DNA from: Fervidicola ferrireducens | Lineage (GTDB): Bacteria > Bacillota > Thermosediminibacteria > Thermosediminibacterales > Thermosediminibacteraceae | Assembly: GCF_001562425.1 (NCBI RefSeq) | Contig: NZ_LOED01000008.1 | Coordinates: forward strand, 1-64,000 | Direction: 5' to 3' | Length of the DNA: 64,000 bases | Part shown: piece by piece, positions 9,546 through 17,997 of the stretch | Layout of the letters: each line of letters begins with the position of its first letter | Position numbering within the stretch: position 1 is the first letter of the stretch | Notes under the pieces: model-generated | Databases searched by the model: none | Seen by the model: the letters and a program-made list of their open reading frames with translations, nothing else | Told to the model about the DNA's origin: nothing | Program-made: the position numbers and the translations under genes

Positions 9546-12500
9546 GTGGAGAAGATAAGTCTCAATATAAACGGTAGAGAAGTAAAGGGCTACAAAGGAC
9601 AGACCATCCTGGAAGTTGCAAGGGAAAACGGGATAGACATCCCCACCCTGTGTTATGACGAGAGGGTAAAGATATATGGTTCCTGCGGCCTTTGCCTTGT
9701 GGAAGTTCAGGGGGCTCCCAAACTCCTGCGGGCGTGTGCTACGGAAATCAGCGAGGGAATGGTGGTCTACACCGATACCGGGAAGGTACGGAAAGCAAGG
9801 AAAATGGCCCTGGAACTTCTTTTATCGAATCACGTCGGCGACTGCAGGCCTCCCTGCCGGCAGGCATGTCCGGCTCACACCGACTGTCAGGGTTACGTAG
9901 GGTTGATAGCTAACGGTCAGTACCACGAAGCGGTAAAACTCATAAAGGAAAACCTGCCGCTGCCGGCCAGCATCGGAAGGATATGTCCGCATCCTTGCGA
10001 GGATGCGTGCAGGAGAAAGCTAGTGGAAGAGCCCGTTGCCATCGCATGGCTGAAAAGCTTCGTAGGAGATGTTGATTTAGCTTCCGAGCATCCATATATG
10101 CCAGAGATAAAACCGCCAACTGGCAAATCGGTGGCTATTGTGGGAAGCGGGCCCGCAGGGCTTACTGCGGCGTACTATCTTGCCAAGGAAGGCCACAAGG
10201 TCGTGGTATACGAAGCTATGGAAAAACCCGGCGGCATGCTGAGATACGGCATACCCCAGTACAGGCTGCCGAAAGAAGTCCTTGACCGGGAAATTGAACT
10301 GATAGAAAAAATGGGCGTGGAATTTGTGACGGGCTGCAAGGTAGGAAAAGACGTGAGCCTGGAGTATCTCAGGTCCAAATACGATGCGGTGTTTTTGGCA
10401 ATAGGTGCGTGGAAAAGTTCCAAATTGCGCTGCCCAGGCGAGGAACTTCCGGGTGTCATGGGAGGTATCGACTTTTTAAGAGCGGTGGCTAAGGGCGAGC
10501 CAGTGGATATGGGCAAGAAAGTGGCGGTGGTGGGCGGAGGAAACACTGCCATGGACGCCTGCCGCACGGCGGTCCGCCTTGGAGCAGAGGAAGTTTACGT
10601 CTTATACCGCCGGACCAGAAACGAAATGCCGGCCAACGAAGTCGAAATAAAAGAGGCCGAGGAAGAAGGGGTAAAGTTCATCTTCCTCGTGGCGCCGCTG
10701 GAAATAATTGAAAGGAACGGGCGTGCTGGGGCTATAAGGCTTCAGAAGATGAGGCTGGGAGAGCCCGATGCTTCGGGCAGGAGAAAGCCGGAACCCATCC
10801 CAGGCGAGGAGATAGTCCTAGAAGTGGATACCGTCATCGCAGCCATAGGACAGGAAGTGGACGCGTCGGGCTTTGACGGCGTAAATCTCACAAAGAAAGG
10901 TACCATTTCCGCTGCCGAGGGGACCTTTGCCACTAATCTTCCAGGGGTTTTCGCCGGCGGCGATGCCATAAACGAAGGTCCGGGAATAGCCATAGAAGCC
11001 GTGGCTGACGGCAAACGGGCAGCTGAGGTGATAATAAGCTACCTCGAGGGCGACATTATACCGTATGAGGAACCGTACCTGGTGCGACGCGATGACCTGA
11101 CGGAGGAAGATTTCGCCGACAGGGAAAAAATTCCTAGAGTTCCAATGGCGCACCTTACCCCTGAAGAAAGGAAGACCAATTTCCGGGAGATAGTTCTCGG
11201 GTACAGCGAAGAGGAAGCCAGAAAAGAAGCGATGCGCTGTCTGGAGTGCGGCTGCAAGGACTACTTCGAGTGCAGGCTAATAAAATACGCCAACGAATAC
11301 GGTGTAAGTCCGGAAAAATTCGCCGGAGAGGTGAACAGGTACGATTACAAGGATGACCACCCGTTCATCGTCAGGGACCCGCAAAAGTGCATCCTCTGCG
11401 GGCTGTGCGTGAGGGTATGCGACGAGGTGATGGGCGTTACGGCTCTGGGGCTTGTGAACAGGGGTTTTGTGACGGTTGTAAAGCCGGAGTTCGAGCTTCC
11501 GTTAAAGGAAACCCGCTGCATTTCCTGCGGACAGTGCGTGGCCGTATGTCCCACAGGAGCCCTGCAGGAAAGGCCGCCTGTGGCAAAACCCGTGCCTCTT
11601 AAGACCGAGCAAAAAAGGACGGTGTGTTCCTTCTGCGGCGTGGGCTGCAGCCTCAACCTCGATACCAGGGGAGATATGATCTTGAGGGCATTGCCAGACA
11701 AGGAAAGCCCCGTAGACGGGGGACACCTGTGCGCCAAAGGCCGGTTCGGATTCGGTGCGCTTTCCATGAAAGAAAGACTAACCGTGCCCATGGTTAAGAA
11801 AAACGGTAAGTTAGACAAGGCCGCATACGAGGAAGCGGTGCTCTACGCGGCAAGAAAGGCAAGGGGGTTAAGTGCGCTTTACGGGCCGGAAAGCCTTGCG
11901 GTGTTCGTATCTCCGGGACTTACCAATGAAGAAATTTTCACCGCTGTAGAATTTGCGAAGGGTCTTGGAACTCCTTACATCTCTTCTTTCGGCAATACAA
12001 CTAGCGGCCTGAAAGACGTATTGGGTTATGACGCTTCTACAAATTCTTTAGAAGAACTTTGCTTTGCCGATGTAGTGATTCTCATAGGTTGCCGAGCGAT
12101 GGAAGATTACGCCGTCGCAGGTTTGAAGATAAGGGAGGCATTGAAGAAAGGAGCAAAACTGGTCGTCATAAACCCCGAGCCGTCTTACCTGGATGAAGAG
12201 GCTTTTAAAGTGGTAAGGCCAGAAAACAGCGTAGAGTTCCTGAAAGCCCTGCTTAAGGCCCTTATAGAGGAAGGATTTACGGCGGGAGCCGCAAAGGCCG
12301 AAGGTTTCGAGCAAATGAAAGAATCACTTGCTGGCGTAACCGTCCCCGAAGACATCCGGGAAATAGCCTGCATCTATGGGCAGGCAAAAAACGCCCTGGT
12401 GGTTTTCGACCACGAAAGGATGACGAAGGATGCCGAAAGGCTGATAGCTTCTATTGCCGTGGTGTCGGGACACATAGGGAGGCCAAGAAACGGCATAATC

Positions 12501-13163
12501 ATGCTGAGGGGTAAAAATAACGCCCAAGGCCTGGTGGACATGGGAGTTTCGGTCCAAGCCGAAGAAGTCGTGAACTTGATAGAGCAGGGGAAAGTAAAGG
12601 GGGCGTTCATCTTCGGGGAAGACCCTGCAGGCGCAGAGCCCGCCCTGGCCGAAGCACTGAAGAAACTCGAGTTTTTGGCTGTGCAGGACCTTTTCCTGAC
12701 CGACACCGCACGCCTTGCCGACGTGGTCCTGCCGCTTGCGGCATTTTCAGAATCCAGGGGTTCCTACACCAGCTGTGAGCGCAGGGTGCAGTGGTTCGAA
12801 AGGGCGATTCCGCCGCTGTTTGCCAAGGAAAACTGGCAAGTGATGAAAGACCTGGGCGGTGCCATAGGGTACACCCTTGGGTTTGATTCGGCGGAGGATG
12901 TGCTGGAGGCCGTATCCCGAAACGTTCCGGAGTACCGCGGCATAAAGAGGGAATATATAGGGAAAGACGGCGTATTCTGGCCGGCCGGCTCCAAAGATGC
13001 CTTCGGAACACCCGTGCTTTATCTCGAGGGATTTAACTTCGAAGGTAAAAAGGCGAAACTGCCGGAAAAAGCCGAAGGACCGGCTTTTAGAACACCCAAG
13101 ATGTCCGCGGTTCTCGACAGGACCTTTGCAACGAAAATGAAAGAGGAAGGTGTGGCAAGGTAA
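9546..13163 (+). CDS. Composite NuoG-like / GltD-like / degenerate molybdopterin oxidoreductase protein
   Basis: The order over 1205 residues is as follows. First, a [2Fe-2S] ferredoxin (Cys36, 47, 50, 64). Next, a GltD/NfnB-type module (about 100-515) with its N-terminal cysteine clusters (CPAHTDC, CPHPCEDAC), FAD site GSGPAG and NAD(P)H site GGGNTAMDA. Then a cysteine pair region CLECGC, and two [4Fe-4S] ferredoxin motifs (CILCGLCVRVC, CISCGQCVAVCP, about 610-670). Last, a molybdopterin oxidoreductase-like domain opening with CSFCGVGC. In formate dehydrogenases a Sec/Cys-His follows in that domain; here the stretch reads YISSFGNTTSG, and the C-terminal pterin-binding domain is short. It is therefore probably an electron-transfer hub and not a formate dehydrogenase. 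With its NuoE/F partners it could link NADH, NADPH and ferredoxin pools. Start GTG after GAGGGG. Confidence 0.85.
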   Translation: MEKISLNINGREVKGYKGQTILEVARENGIDIPTLCYDERVKIYGSCGLCLVEVQGAPKLLRACATEISEGMVVYTDTGKVRKARKMALELLLSNHVGDCRPPCRQACPAHTDCQGYVGLIANGQYHEAVKLIKENLPLPASIGRICPHPCEDACRRKLVEEPVAIAWLKSFVGDVDLASEHPYMPEIKPPTGKSVAIVGSGPAGLTAAYYLAKEGHKVVVYEAMEKPGGMLRYGIPQYRLPKEVLDREIELIEKMGVEFVTGCKVGKDVSLEYLRSKYDAVFLAIGAWKSSKLRCPGEELPGVMGGIDFLRAVAKGEPVDMGKKVAVVGGGNTAMDACRTAVRLGAEEVYVLYRRTRNEMPANEVEIKEAEEEGVKFIFLVAPLEIIERNGRAGAIRLQKMRLGEPDASGRRKPEPIPGEEIVLEVDTVIAAIGQEVDASGFDGVNLTKKGTISAAEGTFATNLPGVFAGGDAINEGPGIAIEAVADGKRAAEVIISYLEGDIIPYEEPYLVRRDDLTEEDFADREKIPRVPMAHLTPEERKTNFREIVLGYSEEEARKEAMRCLECGCKDYFECRLIKYANEYGVSPEKFAGEVNRYDYKDDHPFIVRDPQKCILCGLCVRVCDEVMGVTALGLVNRGFVTVVKPEFELPLKETRCISCGQCVAVCPTGALQERPPVAKPVPLKTEQKRTVCSFCGVGCSLNLDTRGDMILRALPDKESPVDGGHLCAKGRFGFGALSMKERLTVPMVKKNGKLDKAAYEEAVLYAARKARGLSALYGPESLAVFVSPGLTNEEIFTAVEFAKGLGTPYISSFGNTTSGLKDVLGYDASTNSLEELCFADVVILIGCRAMEDYAVAGLKIREALKKGAKLVVINPEPSYLDEEAFKVVRPENSVEFLKALLKALIEEGFTAGAAKAEGFEQMKESLAGVTVPEDIREIACIYGQAKNALVVFDHERMTKDAERLIASIAVVSGHIGRPRNGIIMLRGKNNAQGLVDMGVSVQAEEVVNLIEQGKVKGAFIFGEDPAGAEPALAEALKKLEFLAVQDLFLTDTARLADVVLPLAAFSESRGSYTSCERRVQWFERAIPPLFAKENWQVMKDLGGAIGYTLGFDSAEDVLEAVSRNVPEYRGIKREYIGKDGVFWPAGSKDAFGTPVLYLEGFNFEGKKAKLPEKAEGPAFRTPKMSAVLDRTFATKMKEEGVAR

Positions 13164-13169
13164 ATATGG

Positions 13170-13193
13170 GGCCTGCATCCCGGCGATGCAGGT
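13170..13193 (+). terminator. Hairpin after the NuoG-like gene (possible terminator or mRNA-processing stem)
   Basis: CCTGCATC pairs with GATGCAGG across a 5-base loop just after the stop. The next bases are TCCTCCTTATTTCG and a T6 run comes only at 13209-13214, so this is a weak or partial terminator. It separates the three redox genes from the activator genes. Confidence 0.45.
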
Positions 13194-13283
13194 CCTCCTT
13201 ATTTCGCATTTTTTACAGCAGGAATTTTATGCTAGGCGTTGAATTATATATTAATTTGACAATAAATGAAGGAGAGACCCTGA

Positions 13284-14240
13284 TTGAAAATAGGAGTGCC
13301 GAGAGCCCTGGCTTACTACGCGTATTATCCTTTTATAAACACCTTCTTCCAAGAGCTGGGCCTGGAAGTGGTCGTTTCCGACCCCACTTCGAAGGAAATC
13401 ATCGACGCAGGAGTTGAGGATGCTGTGGCCGATGCCTGCGTGCCTGTTAAACTGTTTCACGGCCACGTGAAAAACCTGATGGGCAGGGTGGATTGCATAT
13501 TTGTCCCAAGGCTCGTGAGGATAAACAAGGAAGCTACCTTTTGCCCCAAATTTCTTGGTCTTCCTGATATGCTGGCATGTTCTTTGGAAAACTTAAACAA
13601 CATGCTGGAAGTGAGAATCGACGTCGGAAAGAGCAAAAGACAGCTTTTTTCACTTTGCCTTTCGGTGGCGAGAAAGTTTAACAGGGGTTTTTTTAAAGCC
13701 TGGAACGCTTATAGGAAAGCCAAAGAGAGTTTGAAAAACTACAAGCTGGAATTTCTAAGAGGGGCCATTCCTCCCCTTGGAATTAGTGTTCAGGAAAATA
13801 AGGCCGAAGTAAGGCTGGGAGTAGTGGGATATCCGTATTTGCTTTACGACCCTTACGTCAGCCTGGACGTTATCAATAAGTTGATAAAAATGGGCGCTTA
13901 CGTTATAACCCCCGAGATGGTGCCGGAAGGGGAAAAAAGGAAGTACGCCGAAAAGCTGAAAAAAACCCTGTTTTGGACCTTCAGCAACAACGTCCTAAGG
14001 ACGGCTTTTCATTTTATGGAAACAAAAATGGTAGACGGCATAATCCACGTGACCGCTTTCGGATGCGGCCCCGACTTCATCGTAGATAAGATAATGGAAC
14101 TGGAAGCGAAAGAAAGGAACGTGCCCTTTTTGACCGTCGCCTTTGACGAGCACACCGGTCAGGAGGGCGTGAACACCCGGCTCGAGGCTTTCATAGATAT
14201 GCTGAAAAGAAGAAAGATAAAAGAGGCGATAGTGGTATGA
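13284..14240 (+). CDS. DUF2229/BcrC-HgdB-related iron-sulfur protein (activase-associated), first copy
   Basis: The 318-residue protein opens with MKIGVPRALAYYAYYPF, typical of the DUF2229-type component joined to acyl-CoA dehydratase activators. Conserved cysteines in DACVPVKL, TFCPKF and FGCGPD could hold a [4Fe-4S] cluster, and it ends with the family block DEHTGQEGVNTRLEAF. Start is TTG 13284 with GGAGAG eight bases upstream. It overlaps the next gene by four bases (ATGA). In many Clostridia the same parts are fused in one very long activase; here they are separate. The substrate is not known. Confidence 0.8.
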   Translation: MKIGVPRALAYYAYYPFINTFFQELGLEVVVSDPTSKEIIDAGVEDAVADACVPVKLFHGHVKNLMGRVDCIFVPRLVRINKEATFCPKFLGLPDMLACSLENLNNMLEVRIDVGKSKRQLFSLCLSVARKFNRGFFKAWNAYRKAKESLKNYKLEFLRGAIPPLGISVQENKAEVRLGVVGYPYLLYDPYVSLDVINKLIKMGAYVITPEMVPEGEKRKYAEKLKKTLFWTFSNNVLRTAFHFMETKMVDGIIHVTAFGCGPDFIVDKIMELEAKERNVPFLTVAFDEHTGQEGVNTRLEAFIDMLKRRKIKEAIVV

Positions 14241-15370
14241 GAAAAGTGTCCTTCCCGTATGTCGGGAACGCCACCATAACGTTCAAAAAGCTGATGAACG
14301 CCTTCGGAAACGAGGTGGTGCTGCCGCGACGCCCCACGGAGGAGACGCTGAGCCTCGGTACAAAATATGCTCCGGAATTTGCGTGCCTGCCTTTTAAAAT
14401 AGTCCTGGGAACGTATATAGAGGCCTTAGAAGCGGGGGCCGACACCCTGGTTTCCACCGGCGGTGTAGGGCCGTGCAGGGCGGGGCTTTACACCACGTTG
14501 CACGAAAAGATTTTAAAAAGTTTAGGCTACGAATTCGAGATGATAACCTTAGAACCCCCGGGCAGGCACCTTAAGGAGCTTATTGCCAGCATAAAAAAGC
14601 TGGTAAACCGCAGGCTCACCTTTGCCGACTATTACAGAATCATACGGTTTGTGTGGAAGGAACTCCAGCTTCTGGACAAGGCGGAAAAGCTTTCCCACAA
14701 GATAAGGCCCCTTGAGGTCAAAAAAGGTGAAACCACGAAGACGTACAGAAAATGTGCGGAGCTTATAGCCCAGGCGAAAGATTACAAGGACCTTCTAGAA
14801 ATTGAAAGGGAAATAGAACTACTTTATGAGAAGATAGAAAAAAAGGACTATGACCCACTGAAAATAGGCATCGTCGGAGAAGTATACGTGGTGATAGAAC
14901 CGGCGGCCAACCTGGAAATAGAAGAAATGCTGGGAGACCTCGGAGTATATGCGGAACGGTCCATGTTTTTGGCCTCCTACACTTTTTACAACGCCGTTAT
15001 GGACCTTTTTAGAATGCCGGGCGAGCGCGACGTAAAAAAGCTCGCCTCTCCGTACTTCAAGGAAATGTGCGGAGGACACGGACGGGAATCGGTGGGGAAC
15101 GCCATCCTTTTTGCCAAAAGAGGTTTTGACGGAGTAATACAGCTTTCGCCGTTTACCTGCATTCCCGAAATTGTGGCAAAAAGCATCCTGCCGAAAGTCT
15201 GCGCCGAGTACGACATAGGATTTTTGCCGGTAACTTTAGACGAGCAGACGGGAAAAGAGGGCCTTAGGACCCGCATAGAGGCCTTCGTGGACCTGCTAGC
15301 AGCTAAGAGAAAACACAAAGCAATGAACAAAAAAGGAGATGTAGTTTATGGCACATTACTTGGGCATTGA
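14237..15370 (+). CDS. DUF2229/BcrB-HgdA-related iron-sulfur protein (activase-associated), second copy
   Basis: This 377-residue paralogue-like partner has cysteines in FACLPFKI, GGVGPCRAGL, EMCGGHG and FTCIPE, and it closes with DEQTGKEGLRTRIEAF, the same block as in the preceding gene. The two probably form a heterodimer that holds one or two iron-sulfur clusters and is reduced by the downstream ATPase. The start overlaps the previous stop, and the 3' end overlaps the next gene by 23 bases, so translation is coupled across all three genes. Confidence 0.78.
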   Translation: MRKVSFPYVGNATITFKKLMNAFGNEVVLPRRPTEETLSLGTKYAPEFACLPFKIVLGTYIEALEAGADTLVSTGGVGPCRAGLYTTLHEKILKSLGYEFEMITLEPPGRHLKELIASIKKLVNRRLTFADYYRIIRFVWKELQLLDKAEKLSHKIRPLEVKKGETTKTYRKCAELIAQAKDYKDLLEIEREIELLYEKIEKKDYDPLKIGIVGEVYVVIEPAANLEIEEMLGDLGVYAERSMFLASYTFYNAVMDLFRMPGERDVKKLASPYFKEMCGGHGRESVGNAILFAKRGFDGVIQLSPFTCIPEIVAKSILPKVCAEYDIGFLPVTLDEQTGKEGLRTRIEAFVDLLAAKRKHKAMNKKGDVVYGTLLGH

Positions 15371-16298
15371 CGTGGGGTCGGTGAGTACAAACTTGGTAAT
15401 TCTGGATGAATATGGGGATATAAAGGAGGCCATATATCTCCGGACCCAGGGCCAGCCTATAAAAGCAATTCAGGAAGGGCTTAAAATTTTGTCGAAAAAC
15501 GCGAAAAACTGGGACATAAGGGGAGTCGGGACCACGGGGAGCGGAAGGCAGCTGGCGGCGGTAATAGCGGGTGCGGACGTGGTCAAAAACGAGATAACCG
15601 CCCACGCGGTGGCGGCAATGAAAGAGATTCCGGACGTGCGCACGGTGATAGAAATAGGCGGGCAGGACTCTAAAATAATCATCCTGCGAGACGGAGTGGT
15701 TACCGATTTTGCCATGAACACCGTATGCGCCGCAGGAACCGGGTCTTTTCTGGACCAGCAGGCCAACAGGCTGGGGATACCCATAGAGGAGTTCGGCTAT
15801 TACGCCCTCAGGTCCAGGAATCCCGTGCGCATTGCGGGAAGGTGTGCGGTTTTCGCCGAATCCGATATGATTCACAAGCAGCAGCTGGGGTACAAGGTGG
15901 AAGATATAATCAGGGGGCTGTGCCAGGCCCTTGTTCGAAATTACCTCAACAACGTGGGGAAGGGCAAGGAAATCCTGCCGAGGGTAGTGTTTCAGGGGGG
16001 AGTGGCGGCCAATGTGGGGATGAAGGCCGCCTTCGAGGAAGCGCTGGGAATGGAAGTGTACGTTCCCAAATACCACAACGTCATGGGTGCTATAGGCGCG
16101 GCGCTGCTTGCCAAAGAGGCCAATGTCGAAAGAACGAAATTCAGGGGGTTTGACGCCAGCGAAATAGAATTTACCGCCGACAGCTTCGAATGTAAGGGTT
16201 GCTCCAACCACTGCGAGGTGGTGAACATCAGAATGGAGGGGAAGGTAATAGCCCGGTGGGGGGACAGGTGCAACAGGTGGAAAGTCATCGACGACTAG
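15348..16298 (+). CDS. CoA-substrate-specific enzyme activase (BcrA/BadF/HgdC family ATPase)
   Basis: The 316-residue ASKHA-fold ATPase has phosphate-binding LGIDVGSVSTNLVI, adenosine-site GVAANVGM, and the cysteines CAAGTGSF and GRCAVFAE that together bridge a [4Fe-4S] cluster in the homodimer. ATP hydrolysis drives a conformational change that injects one low-potential electron into a partner enzyme. The C-terminus has an extra cysteine pair, CKGCSNHCE. ATG follows AAGGAGATG. It is third in a coupled unit with two DUF2229-type genes, which are its most likely electron acceptors; the upstream redox complex could feed the electron. Confidence 0.9.
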   Translation: MAHYLGIDVGSVSTNLVILDEYGDIKEAIYLRTQGQPIKAIQEGLKILSKNAKNWDIRGVGTTGSGRQLAAVIAGADVVKNEITAHAVAAMKEIPDVRTVIEIGGQDSKIIILRDGVVTDFAMNTVCAAGTGSFLDQQANRLGIPIEEFGYYALRSRNPVRIAGRCAVFAESDMIHKQQLGYKVEDIIRGLCQALVRNYLNNVGKGKEILPRVVFQGGVAANVGMKAAFEEALGMEVYVPKYHNVMGAIGAALLAKEANVERTKFRGFDASEIEFTADSFECKGCSNHCEVVNIRMEGKVIARWGDRCNRWKVIDD

Positions 16299-16926
16299 CC
16301 CATTTTAATATGTCCGAAAAATCGTTGTAAGCGAAAGCAGAGATGCCGTTTTGGCGAAGATGTGAAAGGAGAACTCCTTTTGCAAAAATCACGTCCGCCT
16401 TTTTGGCTGCGCATATATCGGAGTATCCATCCCCTACGTAAATCGATAAGGCGTTTTCGGGCTTCAGTTTTTCTACGAGTTCGGCTTTGCACGTGCCGCA
16501 CTGCGCACAGGTACTCGATGAATAGGTGCACTCGATGTCAAATCTTCTCCCGTCAATTATGAGCCTGTTCGCAAAGTAGGGTATCCCCCTTATGCCGTAT
16601 TTTTCAAGGATGGTTTCGATGTTAAAATCATAGCCGTCGCTTAATATGTAAATTTCATGCCCCTTTTGGCGGCAAAACTCCGCAAAGGTGATGAAATGGT
16701 CGTCGATTTTTATATTATCCAGCAAAAATTTTTTCAATTCCTGTTCGCTCGCGTAGAAAAGTTTAAATATCTCCCGGGCGCATTCTTCGGTGGATATTTC
16801 CCCCTTTTGCCATTTGAGCTCTAGCTCCTGCCAGTTGCCACGGGCGAAGGTCTCGGTCATGGCGACACAGGTGTCCCTTTCAGTGACGGTGCCGTCAAAG
16901 TCTATAAAAAATACCATCTTTGTCAT
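16285..16926 (-). CDS. HAD-IB family phosphatase, MtnX-like
   Basis: The 213-residue protein shows HAD motif I (FIDFDGTVTERD), motif II serine-threonine region ILSDGYDFNIE and motif III/IV GDGYSDICAAKKAD. A CAQCGTCKAE cysteine cluster in the middle is typical of the MtnX/2-hydroxy-3-keto-5-methylthiopentenyl-1-phosphate phosphatase group. It may serve methionine salvage, but no other mtn gene is nearby, so the substrate stays open. The ATG follows AGGAGAT. Its 3' end overlaps the convergent activase gene by 14 bases. Confidence 0.78.
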   Translation of the reverse strand: MTKMVFFIDFDGTVTERDTCVAMTETFARGNWQELELKWQKGEISTEECAREIFKLFYASEQELKKFLLDNIKIDDHFITFAEFCRQKGHEIYILSDGYDFNIETILEKYGIRGIPYFANRLIIDGRRFDIECTYSSSTCAQCGTCKAELVEKLKPENALSIYVGDGYSDICAAKKADVIFAKGVLLSHLRQNGISAFAYNDFSDILKWASRR

Positions 16927-17000
16927 TTTTAATCTCCTTTTTTAAAATCTCATTTATTAAAGGAATTAGACTAAAAAAATTATACCATACGGACAAATAT

Positions 17001-17085
17001 GAAAAAAAGCCTGCAGGTGACTAACTATCGATACCCATTGGGATACGGTACCTCGCTAGCCACCTGCAGGCATTCTTATTTTTTC
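17001..17085. repeat. Long imperfect hairpin of unknown role
   Basis: A perfect 11-bp inverted repeat, GCCTGCAGGTG (17009-17019) and CACCTGCAGGC (17061-17071), encloses about 41 bases that can pair further with mismatches (CTA/TAG, TACC/GGTA). It is flanked by A7 on the left and TTTTTT on the right, so either strand reads as stem plus T-run. It lies between two divergent genes (HAD phosphatase and Ku), where a terminator is not expected. Confidence 0.6.
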
Positions 17086-17178
17086 CCGAAAAACCCGCGG
17101 TATTACTATATATTCTTGGAAGCATTGGAAGGGATAACATGCCTTCTGACGTGGAACATTATAACGGGAGGTGAAAGG

Positions 17179-17994
17179 ATGCGAGCTTTATGGAGGGGCT
17201 CGATAAGTTTCGGACTTGTCAACGTGCCGGTAAAAATGTACGCCGCGACGGAACGAAAAAGTTTGAGCTTCAGGCAAATCCATAAGACCTGCGGCACGCC
17301 GATACGCTATGAAAAAGTTTGCCCTTTTTGCAACCGGAAGGTTGAAGACGACGAGATTGCGCGGGGTTACGAATACGAAAAGGGGAAATTTGTGGTAATA
17401 GAAGAAAAAGACCTCGAATCCATACCGGATGAAACCACCCGCACCATTGATATAGTGGACTTCGTGGACCTCGCAGAAATAGACCCGGTTTATTTCGACC
17501 GCTCGTATTTCCTAGGGCCCGAGGAAACGGGACAAAAAGCGTATCTTTTGCTTTTTGAAGCACTTAAAAAAACGGGGAAAATCGCCATAGCTAAGGTGAT
17601 GATAAGGTCAAAGCAGCACCTTGCCTGCGTTCGGCCTTACGGTGAAAACCGACTCGTGATGGAAACCATGTTTTACCCCGATGAAGTGCGGGATGCCGGC
17701 GAGATACCGATTTCTCCGGGCGTAAAGCTTCATGAAAACGAGATCAAAATGGCAGTGCAGCTAATTGATTCCCTTTCCGCCGACTTCAGACCCGAAAAAT
17801 ACACCGACGAGTACAGAAAGGCGATGCTGGACATCATAAGGGCTAAAGTCGAGGGAGAAGAGATAAAAGTACCTCCCGGCAGGGAAGAGAAGGTGGTCGA
17901 CCTGATGGAGGCGTTGAAGGCCAGCCTCGAAATGGTGGAAAAGGAAAAAAGGAAGGGCCCTGGTGTCAAAAGGAAAAAAGCTGCAACATCATAA
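17179..17994 (+). CDS. ku: Non-homologous end-joining protein Ku
   Basis: The 271-residue bacterial Ku begins MRALWRGSISFGLVNVPVKM, with the Ku core blocks YFDRSYFLGP and ELIDSLSADF-type dimer region (here AVQLIDSLSADFRPEKY) and a basic C-terminal tail (KRKGPGVKRKKAA). Ku forms a ring on DNA ends and recruits LigD. ATG 17179 follows GGGAGGTGAAAGG; an open frame reaching back to 16999 would run through the long hairpin and is rejected. It sits with a ligase and a LigD polymerase, which together form a full NHEJ set useful for repairing spore DNA. Confidence 0.95.
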   Translation: MRALWRGSISFGLVNVPVKMYAATERKSLSFRQIHKTCGTPIRYEKVCPFCNRKVEDDEIARGYEYEKGKFVVIEEKDLESIPDETTRTIDIVDFVDLAEIDPVYFDRSYFLGPEETGQKAYLLLFEALKKTGKIAIAKVMIRSKQHLACVRPYGENRLVMETMFYPDEVRDAGEIPISPGVKLHENEIKMAVQLIDSLSADFRPEKYTDEYRKAMLDIIRAKVEGEEIKVPPGREEKVVDLMEALKASLEMVEKEKRKGPGVKRKKAATS

Positions 17995-17997
17995 AAT

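Noticed and set aside
9546-13163. NAD-dependent formate dehydrogenase catalytic subunit
   Set aside because: The molybdopterin-like domain lacks the Cys/Sec-His at the expected position and most of the C-terminal pterin-binding domain.
16999-17178. N-terminal extension of Ku
   Set aside because: The extension would be encoded by the long inverted repeat and has no homology to Ku; the ATG at 17179 has a strong ribosome site and gives the standard N-terminus.
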